A DNA stretch of 64,000 bases. Origin: Icerya purchasi. Its lineage: Eukaryota; Arthropoda; Insecta; Hemiptera; Monophlebidae. Positions 24,076 to 35,499 of the stretch are shown here, one piece after another. Under the pieces are notes generated by a model that searched no databases, was not told the origin of the DNA, and was given only the letters and a program-made list of their open reading frames with translations. Location: assembly GCA_039619475.1 (NCBI GenBank), contig CM077115.1:66532864-66596863 (forward strand), given 5' to 3'. Both the position numbers and the translations under genes were made by a program. Positions within the stretch are counted from its first letter, which is position 1, and the number at the start of each line of letters is the position of its first letter.

Positions 24076-24461
24076 TACATTTATATATATATTTATATAT
24101 TGTACATACATATAAAGAATTGCGGTACAGCATAAAATTAGTCTTGAGCCATGATGTTAAGTTATTTTGCACGGGTACGCATTAGGGAAAACGTACAGAA
24201 AAAAAAAAAAAAAAAATCGTTTATCTGCTTTATTTTATTTTTCTTTAATTAAAATATGATTTTTTTTTGGCGGTTAACTAATTACACATCGGGTCAAAAA
24301 ATAAAATAAATAAATAAAACGATCAGTTCTTAATTGCAATCTCTTTTATTGTAATATACTATTATTTTGATCGTAAATTAAAACCTCAAAAGGCAACTAG
24401 TTTTGATTAAACTACAATCCATAATCATGGGCATTAAATATTTTATATAATGCCGTGATAT
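24076..24461. other. AT-rich DNA, no feature recognised
   Basis: TA-rich spacer with a poly(A) tract at about 24200-24216. Confidence 0.5.
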
Positions 24462-24720
24462 TTTTTTTTTTTTTTTTGTAATAACTGTAAAGAGTCCCAC
24501 GAGGCCAATATTGCGGGTGTCCAAACAAACACTTATTATCGTTTATTGTATAAATATAACGTACAATGTAATATCAACACGTCCGACTCTAAGCTAAGCT
24601 ATCACTATTATTACACATATCGGCATATCTACTAGAATAGCCACAAAACCACGAACGCGTGAAATAAAACAACAATCAATCTTCGTAAATCAAGCTAATA
24701 TCTTATCCTATTAACAAAAC
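24462..24720 (-). mobile_element. Retroelement 3' end, unnamed family, copy 2
   Basis: Poly(T) at 24462-24477, then gtcccacgaggccaatattgc and cttattatcgtttattg, matching the 18951-19150 copy in the same orientation but diverged. Extent to the right is uncertain. Confidence 0.5.
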
Positions 24721-24984
24721 GTATACACTTCCGATCTGGAAATTTAATAGATCGCAGTAATTTTAAGGATAAATATATTCATTTTCTATATATTATGTTT
24801 CGTGATTTATTCGTTGTTAAATTTAAGAAGCTGCCAAATATATTTATAAAAAAAAGTTCCGATAAATATCAAAAAAAAGCAAAGTAACGATTATATTCAG
24901 TAATAATTTACACTAGTGAAACTAAGTAAAACAGCTGGTAGGATAAAAAAATAAAACAAAAAACGGAACAATTACGAGAGACAA

Positions 24985-25158
24985 ATGAAAGCAAATACAA
25001 AAATTATGAAATTGGAATGGGTCCATAAAAACTGGAAGGAAATAGAAAATCTACGTGAACGGCGAAAATCTAAGACTTTTGAACAAGATTTAGAGACCCA
25101 GAAAGTCCAAAATCGAGACACAAGGAAATCAGATATGGAGTCCTCAGATAGTGCGTAA
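24985..25158 (+). CDS. Small charged open frame, hypothetical
   Basis: ATG at 24985, stop at 25156-25158, 57 residues. The composition is unlike the surrounding chance frames: Lys/Arg/Glu/Asp-rich with few hydrophobic residues (for example WVHKNWKEIENLRERRKSKT). It is compatible with an amphipathic helix or coiled coil. The frame is open 10 codons further upstream. No family is recognised. It could be a piece of a mobile-element protein, an exon fragment or chance in A-rich DNA. Confidence 0.25.
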   Translation: MKANTKIMKLEWVHKNWKEIENLRERRKSKTFEQDLETQKVQNRDTRKSDMESSDSA

Positions 25159-25389
25159 AAGGAAGTCATAAATTTAACCAATTAACATTTGCCCGATACC
25201 TTTAAATCTGTTACTATCTGATGCCGTCCTCTTTTTTTTTTTTCTTTTTTTCTTTTTTCATATTTATAATCATCGAACTCATATATGCAGGAGAAACCTA
25301 TCTGAAGTTTTTACCATCGATGGTTTAAAACAGTCGAGAAGAATGTAGAGACATTTCCGACATTGCGCGTTAATTATTTAAATTAAATT

Positions 25390-25860
25390 TGCACGCTTCT
25401 GGAAATGTTCGGTTCGGCGGCGGGGGCAGTGTTCGGTGCGAAGTATCGTCGTCGAAAATTTGCACACAGACAGACGAAGACTTATTTGCGAAGTTGTTAA
25501 ATGGGATTATTTTTGAGCGGTTCTCGAAATCGGTTTAGAGCAATTGCGAATTTGTCGGTCGCTAATCGAGTTTCCCGCAGAAGCGAACTTTCCTTGCCAA
25601 ATCGCTAACTGGATTACGCTAAACGGTACTGCGTCGACCGTTCGTTCAGCAGTTTCCTGGCCTCGGTGTTGATTATAAAAATTCCCAACGGGTTACTTTC
25701 TCGTCGTCTATGCCATACCGGCCGGTTAATCCGTTTTACTTAAACGGCTGACGTTCCGACTGGCAGTTTTGTCGCATGCTAGTCGGCCTGTCAAGCACTG
25801 ACGTGCTCTCTAATGCAGCCTTAATCAGCGCTAGCAGTAACGCAGACGTTGAAAATGAAT
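25390..25860. other. CpG-rich, apparently single-copy block
   Basis: GC and CpG content rise sharply against the AT-rich surroundings (for example gttcggttcggcggcgggggc near 25409 and gtatcgtcgtcg near 25443). No long frame, no repeat features. A candidate host regulatory or conserved non-coding segment. Confidence 0.5.
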
Positions 25861-26540
25861 AACATCTGTTTTTAAAATTCGTTGCACGATTTTTGATTCA
25901 TCGGACAATGGATGGTACCGGGTGCGAAAATTTTAGTATTTTCTCATGCCAAGGCCAATTCCGATTATATGTACCTTTTTTTCTTTCTATAGCATCAATA
26001 AAGGTGCGCGTGAAGAAAATTTGAAGAGAAAAATTGCATCATCTCTTCTTATTCCGTTAAATGCTTAAATTTTTGGGCTTTGAAGTATTTTTACTCGATA
26101 CGTAAACTATTTATGCATAATTTTTTCTGTAGGCTGCGAAGAAGGAATATTTTTTTTTTTCAATGCATAAAGAACGATCAAGCTTCAGTCTCGGTTGTTT
26201 TTCGGACGAAATGTCATGACCCGAATGGAATGATTATTATGAATGAAACCATACCTATATGGCAGGGGTGAAAAAAAGATATGCGTATCGTTAAAAACAG
26301 AATTTGGCAAATATTCTTTATAAAATTTTTTCGAAAAATTTCTTAATAAATGCGTTTATCGTTAGATTATGTTAGCATTATTAGTGGCAGTAGGTCTATA
26401 AGAGTACGACGTGTATGTGAGTCCTCAATTGAAAGAATAGATATTTTCACTTGTTTTAATAAATGCTTCAAATGCGAAATATTTTAGTGGGAGCACGACC
26501 TAACATAGTATGTATATGTATATATGTATATATTTATATA
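25861..26540. other. AT-rich DNA ending in (TA)/(TG) repeats
   Basis: Nothing recognised apart from the TA/TG-rich microsatellite at about 26511-26540 that abuts the next element. Confidence 0.5.
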
Positions 26541-27925
26541 TATGGGGCATTTCACGTTAAATGTCCCAGCTCGTCGCTCGAGCGCCAAAACGCTTACCTT
26601 TCAACTGATGATTACGCCACTATGAATCATACACAAAAAATAACAACAACACATTTTCGATGTATATTTTCCTCAGCTTTCCGATGAAATCATTCGTTTT
26701 TTGAAAATGTGCCTTTTTAACCTCAAAAAACACAAAACGTGTTATATCTTTAAAAGGGCATTTTTAATATTTTTTTTTAACACTCTAAATCGAAAGAGGG
26801 TTTTTTTTGGTGTCGATATAGCAATTTTCAGAGTGTGTTTTTTTTTTTTTTCTTTTACGAGATACTGAATGTCAAAATAAAGACGGATAGCCGCTGCGGC
26901 ACGCAGCGCGGCGTAATACAAAATGTTTATTGGGTTTTTCCAATATCTATTTGACGTCGAGTTTGGATTGTGGTTAGCTTACGTTTATTTAGTTATGGGG
27001 TGACCATCGTTGTGATTGTGCTGAATAACAAAAGCGAGCGTCGTCGAAAGTGCGTATTACTTTATGAACATCGAAAAATTCGAGCTTATAACTTCGGAAA
27101 TTAATTTATTTAGCTTTAATTAACGAACTTGTTTGTCATAGATTAATTTAACTTTTTTTTCTATAACGCTATATTCAGTTTTTCATTCAAGATGCATTAA
27201 TCCGTTTGGTAAAAGTAATCATCCTCTATACTAACTCGGCGAAACAGTTGTTTAACTTTTCCACATTTAAAAAAGATGAATATCCATCGATACTAGAAAC
27301 CGCAAAATTTTTTAATAATTGTAGAACTGAAATTTATAAACGTAAATCAGATTCATCTATTCCCGATGTAAAAAAAATTTTATCTACAAACATAAAAAGA
27401 AAATTTTAAAAACGAAGAAAACAAATAAATGAATTTCCGTGATACTTATGTAAATATACATTATGTAATTATATTGCAGAAATGTACAAAGAATGTTTCA
27501 AATAAATAATATATACTTATGTGTAGTAGAATTAGTTATTTAGTAAACATTATTGATAGAAAACACACTCTGCCGCATGTCATGCTGCGCCACAGCTGCG
27601 GTTCGTCTTTACTTTGGCGTTCAATATCTTGCAAAAGAAAAAAAAACACACTCTCTGAAAATTGCTATATCGACGTAAAAATTCCTCCTTTTTCGATCTA
27701 GAGTATTTGTAAAAAATATTAAAAATGCCCTTTTAAAGATATAACACGTATTGTGTTTTTTTTTTGAAGTTGTAAAGGCACATTTTCAAAAAAATAATGA
27801 TTTCATTGGAAAGCTGAGGAAAAAATACATCAAAAACATGTTGTTATTTTTCGTGTACGATTCTTAGTAGCGTAATCATCAGTTGAAAAGTAAGCCTTTT
27901 GGCGCTCAACGTGAAATGCCCCATA
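26541..27925. mobile_element. DNA transposon with inverted repeats of about 380 bp, flanked by TA
   Basis: Left end TATGGGGCATTTCACGTTAA and right end (reversed) TATGGGGCATTTCACGTTGA. The similarity is near-continuous from about 26543 to 26935 against 27923 down to 27545. It includes both 'aaaagggcatttttaat' tracts, the 'tagcaattttcagag' tracts and the 'cgctgcggca' ends. TA lies at each outer edge. The centre (26940-27545) is single-copy and carries a possible remnant exon. The superfamily is not assigned: TA targeting with very long TIRs is compatible with several. Confidence 0.8.
27176..27409 (+). CDS. Possible remnant terminal exon inside the long-TIR element
   Basis: A pyrimidine tract and CAG at 27176-27178 look like a 3' splice site. 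From 27179 a frame of about 77 codons runs to a stop at 27409 with coding-like composition (for example DALIRLVKVIILYTNSAKQL and SIPDVKKILSTN). AATAAA signals follow at about 27423 and 27502. Further upstream an ATG at about 27064 opens a short frame, MNIEKFELITSEI. Together these could be the first and last pieces of a transposase gene whose middle was deleted. The protein family is unrecognised, and the gene model is inference. Confidence 0.35.
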   Translation, partial: QFFIQDALIRLVKVIILYTNSAKQLFNFSTFKKDEYPSILETAKFFNNCRTEIYKRKSDSSIPDVKKILSTNIKRKF

Positions 27926-27926
27926 T

Positions 27927-28200
27927 ACATGTGTATGTATATTTCTTATAATTGTACGTACAATTAACTATAAATATAGACTTGTTCGAAAAAGGTCACC
28001 AACTCTGAATTTTCAAAGTATCCGCCTACCTTTCTTGCATTTTTGTGGTTTAATCGTACATCGATTGTGTTTGGAACGTTTCATTTTTATTTTATACGGT
28101 ATTCATGCACTGTTTGCGATTGCTTACTGTATGAGAAAATGTTGGTGTTTTCATTTCACGACGATAAAGTGTTTTTTTTTTTTTTTTTCTTTTTAATGTA
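27927..28200. other. Spacer with poly(T)
   Basis: AT-rich, ends in a T-rich tract (28171-28195). No feature recognised. Confidence 0.4.
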
Positions 28201-28235
28201 CTAGATCAAGTAGATGATATATCTTCATCTGAGGA

Positions 28236-28340
28236 CAAAGGATGCCGCCGGCGCTAATTAGCCAATCAGGAGCGAGTACTTGACCGTCTCCTTTCGTCGA
28301 ACCTGTTACGTCTGACGTCATAGGCTAGATTGCGTGCAGA
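28236..28340. promoter_or_regulatory. CCAAT box plus perfect CRE palindrome
   Basis: A short GC-richer island holds agCCAATcagg (28260-28270) and a perfect TGACGTCA (28313-28320), about 45 bp apart. Both are classic binding sites for NF-Y and CREB/ATF factors. It lies just outside the tandem monomers at the left edge of the Polinton-like element, so it may be an element promoter or host DNA. The motif matches are seen. Activity is inference. Confidence 0.35.
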
Positions 28341-28377
28341 ATCTAGAATTTACCGTCGTCGTACGGTCCGTTCACGC

Positions 28378-29120
28378 TACCGCGTTTTTTCAAAATTCCG
28401 GGCGCAAGTATTCTAGCAGGATTTTAAAAAATTTTATTGCGCAGCCTCCGAGCACTCATGTTCCGGCGCACATTGCATACTTTCGTCACACAGGCTTATT
28501 ATACAAGTCTCTACGTGTAATAGCGATGGTGTAATTTTTAATTTTAATTTTTTGCGGTTGGGAGGTGCGGAATTTTTGTAGAGTGCTAAAAACGTTCTAA
28601 ACTCAACACTTAGAACCTAAATTTTAAAAGAATTTTCCGAGTTGCATTCTGTTCCAGAATTATTTTTATAAAAAAATTTTAATTTTTACATTAGAAGACA
28701 TATAGAAAATAAGATGTATTCGTCCACCATGCAGCCACTCTTTTTCCCAAGCGCCCATCGTACGCTACCAAGATTTTTCAAAATTCCAGGCCTAAGTATA
28801 GCAAGGTTCTAAAAAATATCTCAACCAATCGTTGCACAACCCCACACACTCATGTTCCCATACACTCTGCGTACTTTCCTCTTATACAGGCTTATTATAC
28901 ATATCGTCACATCTAATAGGCATGGTTTAATTTTTAATATAAATTTTCTGAGGATGGGAAGGGCGAAATATTTACAGAGTGTTAAAAACGTTCAAAACTC
29001 AACACTTGGAACTCAAAATTTAAAGGAACTTTCCGAGCCATATTCCATTGTCACATTTTTTTTTTTTTTTTTTTTAATTTAAATTTTTACTTTACGAGAT
29101 ATATGGAAAAATATATAATT
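28378..29120. repeat. Two tandem monomers of about 370 bp
   Basis: Unit 1 (about 28375-28735) and unit 2 (about 28750-29120) share 'cgctacc...tttttcaaaattcc.gg', 'cactcatgttcc', 'aggcttattataca', 'aactcaacactt.gaac' and 'accatgcag'. They are about 70-75% alike by eye. A third, inverted unit related more closely to unit 2 lies at 37930-38256. Confidence 0.8.
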
Positions 29121-29338
29121 TTCATCGGCCATGCAGACGATTGTATTATCTTCGCAACAGACATCTCAATTAGAAGCAGCTGCATTTTCTTTGCCTTATA
29201 TTTCACTAGCACTCGGCATTTGTCTATTTCTAGGAATCACAAACTTCTCAATCATTGACAGGAAGGGTGGGTGTACATAATGTTTTTGTCACGTCTTGGA
29301 AACTAACATCGAATAATATTTGTCACGACACATGCGAC
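28878..29338 (+). repeat. Left long inverted repeat of the Polinton-like element
   Basis: Matches 37806-38256 in reverse orientation over about 455 bp. Shared tracts include cctcttata at the outer edge, 'aactcaacacttgga', a long T/A run, 'gcagctgcatttt', 'ctagcactcggcattt' and 'aataatatttgtca.gacatgc'. Similarity is about 85-90% by eye. Outer homology stops at cctcttata on both sides, the best estimate of the element end. No 6-bp target duplication could be confirmed. Confidence 0.75.
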
Positions 29339-32300
29339 TTTTATCTACAAATTAACACCCACTAATTTGTTATTTACATTAGTCTCCGCTACTGTTTCTT
29401 GTTATTTTCAGGCAACTAATTCAAAACACAATGAAAATGGAAATCGAGCGAGTTGCATTGTTTAAATTTATTGCGAGCGTAAGGAATATCCCATGCGAAA
29501 ATCATCGTCGTATCTGAGAAAATCCAACCTCCCCTTCGTCATACATGCCAATGGTAATCATGTTAGGATCATGAAGTTTTGTGTTATAGAGCATTTGTGA
29601 ATTTGAGCAGAGCGATCAGTTGAAATTTGACTGCTAAACGATCATAGTATTCTACTCTGTTGTTTAATTGTCAAAGTTTAAATCAGTTATTTTCAAAGTA
29701 TTTTATTATTTTCATCGTTCATCATATTCATTTCGGTAAGTAATATGTATTCTATTTAATTATTGTTTTTTAATTTTTATATAAGGACGTAATTATTCGT
29801 CTTGGAAACGATTTATTTATGTTTTTTTTTTAATTGTCATATATTCTCGTAATTATCCCTCATGAAGTATTTCATTTACCTATTTTTTCTACAATCAGTT
29901 TTCCACGTGTAGAAATTAACCATAATTTAATTTTTGTTTTTTACGTATTCTCATAATTATTCATTTGATTTATTTAATTTCTTTTTTTTCTTTTAATGTA
30001 GGTATCTCTAATAAATATGATTGTTATGTTTTTTTTTATTATTTTAATTGCTCTTTATTTACATTCGAACATGCTCCACTCTATTTTAAATTACAATGTA
30101 CTCACAGCTCCCTCGAACACTACTAATTAAATTTGTAGATTTCACATACCGGGGAATTTTACAAAGTCAAGTATGGTATCAATTTGAATATACACAGTAG
30201 CGTTTTTAATTTTATTTACTGCATTTGATGGATTTTATACAATGAAATAGATTTGTCTTTCAAAAAAATAAGAATTGAAATATGATTATAGGAAGTAAAT
30301 AATTATTGAAAATTCCATTTTTTTTTTTTTAATATGTACTTACAATCGGGAGATTTATTTTTTAAATTTCTTACATCATATAATAGCTTTGGAAAATTGA
30401 ACTTAATTATTTTCAACTTTATAAATTAGTAATAGATAGAACAAAAAGTAGGAAAAAAGCGTGTAAATAATTTTTACTATTCGTAATAATTTTGGTGAAT
30501 AACAGAAAGTTACAAAGATCGTGTGTATTTATTGTTACTATAAATATTAACGATGTAAGCAAAAAATTGTTGCTTTTCTGTACTACTCCTTATTTCGCTA
30601 AAATGAATTAATCGAACTCAAGGCCGTGTCCACGGGGTGGGTTTTGGAGGTTAACCCCCCCCCATGAGAATTGAAATAGCTTAGGTACTTCATTAATATT
30701 TTATGCAAAATTTTTTGTTACGAGTATAATCAATAACATATGTGATTTTTATTGTTTATACAGTAATTCGTTTATTTAAATTATTAATATATAAATCAAA
30801 ATGATGGAAATTATTAATAGCATGAATATTAGTGAAAAATGTATTTTTATTTATAAAATAAATATGCGAAGAAAATTTTCAAAACCCCCCTTTCCAAAAT
30901 TCTGGGCACGGGCCTGATCGTACTATACATTTTCTGCAGCGTAACCCAATTGTTCTTGCCCGAAGGTGAACACAGAGAAGAAATTTCATTTCTCAGCAAT
31001 AACAAGACGCTACTGTTCTGTTTAAAATATATACCGGCAAAGGTCATTCCTCTGACCTAGAAATAAAATAACAGTACGTATACATGCACATTTTCTTACT
31101 GCTTTTTCACTTTTTCGCATCATTTGCAGTGTATATTCGCTGATTTTTATATTATGTCCTATTTATTCATAATTCATAATTATTGCTAAATTTTACTCAT
31201 TATCCTTTTTCTCAGATAATATATTTGAACAAAACTACAATTTACAATTTATTATTTGCATATTATTTACATATTACTCTTCGTAATTTTTTTATATTTA
31301 TTATTATTTTGTTAAAATGATGTGCGCATGTTTGCCTATACTATGAATTACTATAAAAAGTCCACAATTTTTTTTTTTTTTTATATGTTATTACTAAAGT
31401 TTAAAAAAGAGATTATTTTATACACACTAAGGAAATTATTACCCATGCAGGATTATTTTGAAACTAATAGACATTTTTATACTTTCGAAACATTATTATT
31501 TCGTTATAGAAGTCTACATATCGATTTAATTTGAAACTAATAGAAATTGTATGATATGTTTATTTTCAATTCAGTATTTCTTGTTTTTCATATATTTTTG
31601 TTGTACTAATGTTATCTTATAATTCGTTTCTTTAGTGAGTTTGTTGATTTAATAAAGGAGCGGTATAGCAAATACAAAAGGAAGACCCTCAAACATTTTA
31701 AAATTATTTCCAAATCTTTTCTGTTCAGCAAGTACATGACAATTTTTTTTTTACTTATACATACATAACATGTATATCACATTAAAAGTCTGTAAAATAG
31801 AAATCAATTTAATTTAATTTCAAATTTCTTACTATCCGTTCATTTATTATTTCTCAAACGTTTCACATTTCCCATTTTACAAAATAAATATGTTTACAAA
31901 TCATTTTGTTTTAGAGTTTGATTTTTACTGCATACTTTTTTCACATTTTATTTTGCACCCACCTCACAATCGATTACATTTCATACGAAAGTATTTTTTT
32001 TTAATTTTTATTTCTCATTCACACTGTTCATATTAAAAAAAATTCTTTTCACACAACTTATCATTATTTAAATTCTCAAATGTGGTTTATATTTATTTAT
32101 TTACATGCTTATTGTTGACTCGTGTTCATTTTATTGTATGTATTTAAATAAACAAAAACTGTGTTGTGTATTTTTTTATTATATACAATTACGAAACTGA
32201 ATTCTAATATCTTATTACATGTTGAAATATTATTTATTTACAAATTTTTTTACAATATACAATCGATCATATTGAATTTTAAAAAAGAAATTACAAATTT

Positions 32301-32990
32301 ATATTTTCATCAATATTTTGCGATATATTTCATTTAACCAATGGTATTATTTACCCAAATATCATATTTTTAGGTCAAATTTTTCATAGTTAGGAACGGC
32401 TGAGGTAGTTTACTTTTCCAAAGTAATATAAATAACAAATATATTTTATATACACGCAAACAATGTATATATATATATTTTACGTCTATTTTCAATCAAA
32501 AAAATTTTTAATACATGAAAGATAATGTGATAATACCATCTGGAAATATAATTTGTTTTTCAAAAATAAAAACATGTAAACAATGGACGTATTTTTACAT
32601 ATACATGAATGATATATTTGCAATGGGAAAATTTTTATTATATATTCAAAATGATCTTTATGAAAAAAATTTTCCATACTTAAAACAAAAATGTTCAACA
32701 TGTTTTTTCTTTTCTAAATAAATACCAGTGATAGACATATATTTTGTATATATCTATATTCATACAGATAATGTGTTATAATATACTGTTGAATATATAT
32801 ATATATTTTTTTTTTTATTCGTCATATTATTTCATGTTATTATGTATATTTCTATAAATGTTGTATCATGTTGTGTTATTATTATGATTCTATATTTGTG
32901 AATACATATAAATTAAAGCGTGCTAGTACTCCCTCTCTCACTCTACAAAACATATAGTATACCTATACCCTTTAATAATAATAATAATAG
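29339..32990. other. Very AT-rich interior of the Polinton-like element
   Basis: Apart from the MITE at 30619-30916 no coding similarity can be read. Short frames are A/T artefacts. Genes such as capsid, ATPase or protease may have been lost or decayed here. Confidence 0.5.
30611..30924 (-). mobile_element. hAT-type MITE, short inverted copy, with 8-bp target duplication
   Basis: The element spans 30619-30916 (298 bp), flanked by ATCGAACT (30611-30618) and ATCGTACT (30917-30924), an 8-bp duplication with one mismatch. Ends CAAGGCCGTGTCC and GGGCACGGGCCTG match the 14267-14680 copy in reverse. Relative to that copy about 115 bp is missing between 'gaagtacctaa' and 'ctatttca', so it is an internal-deletion subtype. 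Its presence dates it later than the Polinton-like insertion. Confidence 0.88.
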
Positions 32991-33239
32991 TAAAAGATAA
33001 TAGGTAGATAGAGGATTTTTATTGTTTTACTGAAAAGAAAAATCTGTATTATTTAAATAAAAAAAATAATACTAATCTGAAAATGATACAGAAAGGAATT
33101 ATGCCATACCCCAATTTTCAAAAACAAAAGCATAAATATATTCTGCAACAGTGACTTTCTGTCAGAAAAATGGCATAAACCGGCTATTATATTAAAACTG
33201 TCACTCGGTGGTACAAAAGCTGATATGCCACCTACCAAC

Positions 33240-33925
33240 TAGTAAATGACAACCAAAAGCTGGTCAACATTGACAAGTTCCTGGAGAACATTTCTGCTGA
33301 AATGATATCATTACGTCAGTAGAATATTGATACTGGTTTAAAGTGTAGCTTAACACGACACTGCAAGTATCTTCATGCTGCGGATGCTGTCATTAAGACA
33401 TTACCGACCATGCCCATGTTTTTTACTGCATGAGGGGGATGATTTTGGGACATAGTATGAGGAAGTGACAGGGCAGATTTGGGGACTTGTAGACAAGCTA
33501 GAGTAGGCAGAGGTATCAGATTGGAGTTTGAGCTCCATTGAGTACATGAAGGTCAAGTTAAACTATAGAAATGTGATTACTCATTCCTCATCACACATCC
33601 CTCTACCCAGGAAAATTGCAGTGCAAGAAACAGTAATAAATGTGCAAAATAAGGATGAGTTCTGCTTCAAGTATGCTATGTTGGCAAAATTTGTACTAGT
33701 GCATGTGAGCTATTACCTAAGCAAGCCAGAGCTCTAGACCAAATATAACTGGACAGGGGTAACTTTTCCTGCCTCAATGGATGACATTGCAACATTTGAG
33801 AGGAACTATCCATCATGCTCAATCAATGTGTATGCTATTGAGAAGTATGATGTTGTATACTCTCTCCAGATTGTAAAGGAAGAGCGGCAGGACCACACAA
33901 ACCTTCTACTCATAATTAGCTAAAA
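33240..33925 (+). pseudogene. N-terminal portion of Polinton-type family B polymerase protein, broken
   Basis: Pieces in changing frames follow the order seen in the large insect proteins that carry the viral-type DNA_pol_B_2 domain. They are a WSLSSIEYMKVKLNY block (about 33518), HIPLPRKIA, VINVQNKDEFCFKYAML (about 33633), then FPASMDDIATFERNYPS (about 33767), SINVYAIEKYDVVY and LQIVKEER. This region lies upstream of the polymerase domain proper. In-frame stops separate the blocks. The reading is a match to remembered family patterns, not an alignment. Confidence 0.7.
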
Positions 33926-33990
33926 ACACAACTCAATATATGTGATCAGAAACAAATTCTAAATCACACTGAGGTCTTATAAGGAAATAA

Positions 33991-34043
33991 AACAATTTAT
34001 ATAGTTTAAATCAACAATTTATATAGTTTAAATCAACAATTTA
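33991..34043. repeat. 22-bp tandem repeat, about 2.4 copies
   Basis: The unit aacaatttatatagtttaaatc is repeated exactly at 33991 and 34013 and partly at 34035. It lies in the gap where polymerase coding has been lost. Confidence 0.9.
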
Positions 34044-34339
34044 AAGTTGATACATCATAATTGTTAGAAAAGATGTAGTGTATATAGACTAAAATAAATA
34101 TCTAAGGATTATATTAAACATTTAAATAACATAAATATAAATATAAATTTAAAAATTTTAAAAATGTTATATTAAAAAGTGGGTTATTATTATTAGGAAT
34201 TTGGTTGTTTAATATATTAATTTTATGTTTTTTTATGTAATAATTTTCAGCTATGTTCATGATGTTACCTTTGTTATATGCAGCTAAGACCGTGCCCACT
34301 TTTTCTAATGAATAAACGTAGCTGAAACCTTATATAGAT

Positions 34340-35080
34340 TTAAATATTACCAATGAGTTTCATAAAAACCTTTGCAAATTAGCTAATAATAGTGTTTTTG
34401 GAAAGACAATAGAAGATATAAGAAAGATTAAACATTTAGCTGGTTTGTGATGAGAGTAAGTTTGTGAAACTTGTTAGTAAGCCGTCGTTCAAGGACTGGA
34501 CTATCTTTATAGAAAATCTGTTCCTTTCTCTCATTTGGCCAGCTCCTACAAAATTATTTTTTGATAAACTACTTTATATCAGCATGGCTATGTTAGTTCT
34601 TAGTAAAGTAACTATGTACAATTTTCATTATAACATAATGTTGCCCTCTTATAACATAAATACACTACAACTGTTGTATATGGACACCAATAGTTTTATT
34701 TATAATATTATTACCCCAGATATATGTGATGACATTAAGAATAATTTATCAAGTTTTGGGTAAGTGTAAGTTCAAAGATGAATTTAATGGAGCGCTGATT
34801 GGGTATTTTGTAGCTTTATGCTCAAAAGTATACAGGGTGAAAGTAAACAGCATTAACATAATTACTAAGTGTAAGTGTGTCCCCTATTCAGTGACTAAAA
34901 ATGAGATAATGTTTCAAAATTATAAAGACTGAATTTTTGGAGATGGTCCAGTGACCAGTACTAATTACAGGACTTGGTACTCTATCCCTAGTTTTAAGCA
35001 TAATCTCTATACTATTAAGCAACCTAAATTAGCTATTTTCAGGTAGTTTTATCAGATAATATACTTACATTAGCCATCAG
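34340..35080 (+). pseudogene. Polinton-type protein-primed DNA polymerase B, palm domain remnant
   Basis: A B-family polymerase that would copy the element's linear DNA. The motif B block [15 protein letters not shown] is read at about 34380-34425. A 99-codon frame (34464-34763) contains VSKPSFKDWTIFIENL, a YISMAMLVLSKVTMYNFHYN block and motif C. Motif C should read DTDS but here reads DTNS (34683-34694), so a metal-binding Asp is lost. A shifted frame (about 34752-34932) continues with GKCKFKDEFNGALIGYFV and KVYRVKVN. LYTIKQPKLAI follows at about 35010. Only about 400 bp separates this from the preceding N-terminal fragment, so the exonuclease and motif A region is deleted. Confidence 0.8.
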
Positions 35081-35099
35081 GCATAAGGACCTAGCCAAT

Positions 35100-35480
35100 A
35101 ATAATCATGATGATGGTGTTCCCCTTCCCAAACATACTAGATTAAGTCAGATTAGCTATTATATATGTGTATATTTGTATATTTTTTTGTGTAATATATT
35201 TGTATATATTTTTATTATTTGTCCATTTTCATACGTGTTATTTTCTTTTCTCAATATTCATTCATTCTATTGTATGTATATATTTACTTCACTTTCTAGT
35301 CTTTCCTATTTTCTTTCTTTTCAATTCTATTCATTTATCTATTTTTCTCTATTACTATAACCTTTCTCATACTTTAAATACTGGTAATGATGAAATTGAC
35401 AAAGTCTGAACCAGTTGTACATAAATTATATGTAATTGAAAATAATATTTAATATTACATGTGTATTCTCACCTAATTTT
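35100..35480. other. T-rich spacer
   Basis: T-rich sequence between polymerase and integrase remnants. The 80-codon hydrophobic frame here is a composition artefact. Confidence 0.5.
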
Positions 35481-35499
35481 TTGGATATACTTTTTTTAG

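Noticed and set aside
32492..32721. Overlapping frames on both strands inside the Polinton-like element as candidate capsid genes
   Set aside because: Composition is pure A/T-driven (Lys, Asn, Ile, Phe) with no capsid-like pattern.
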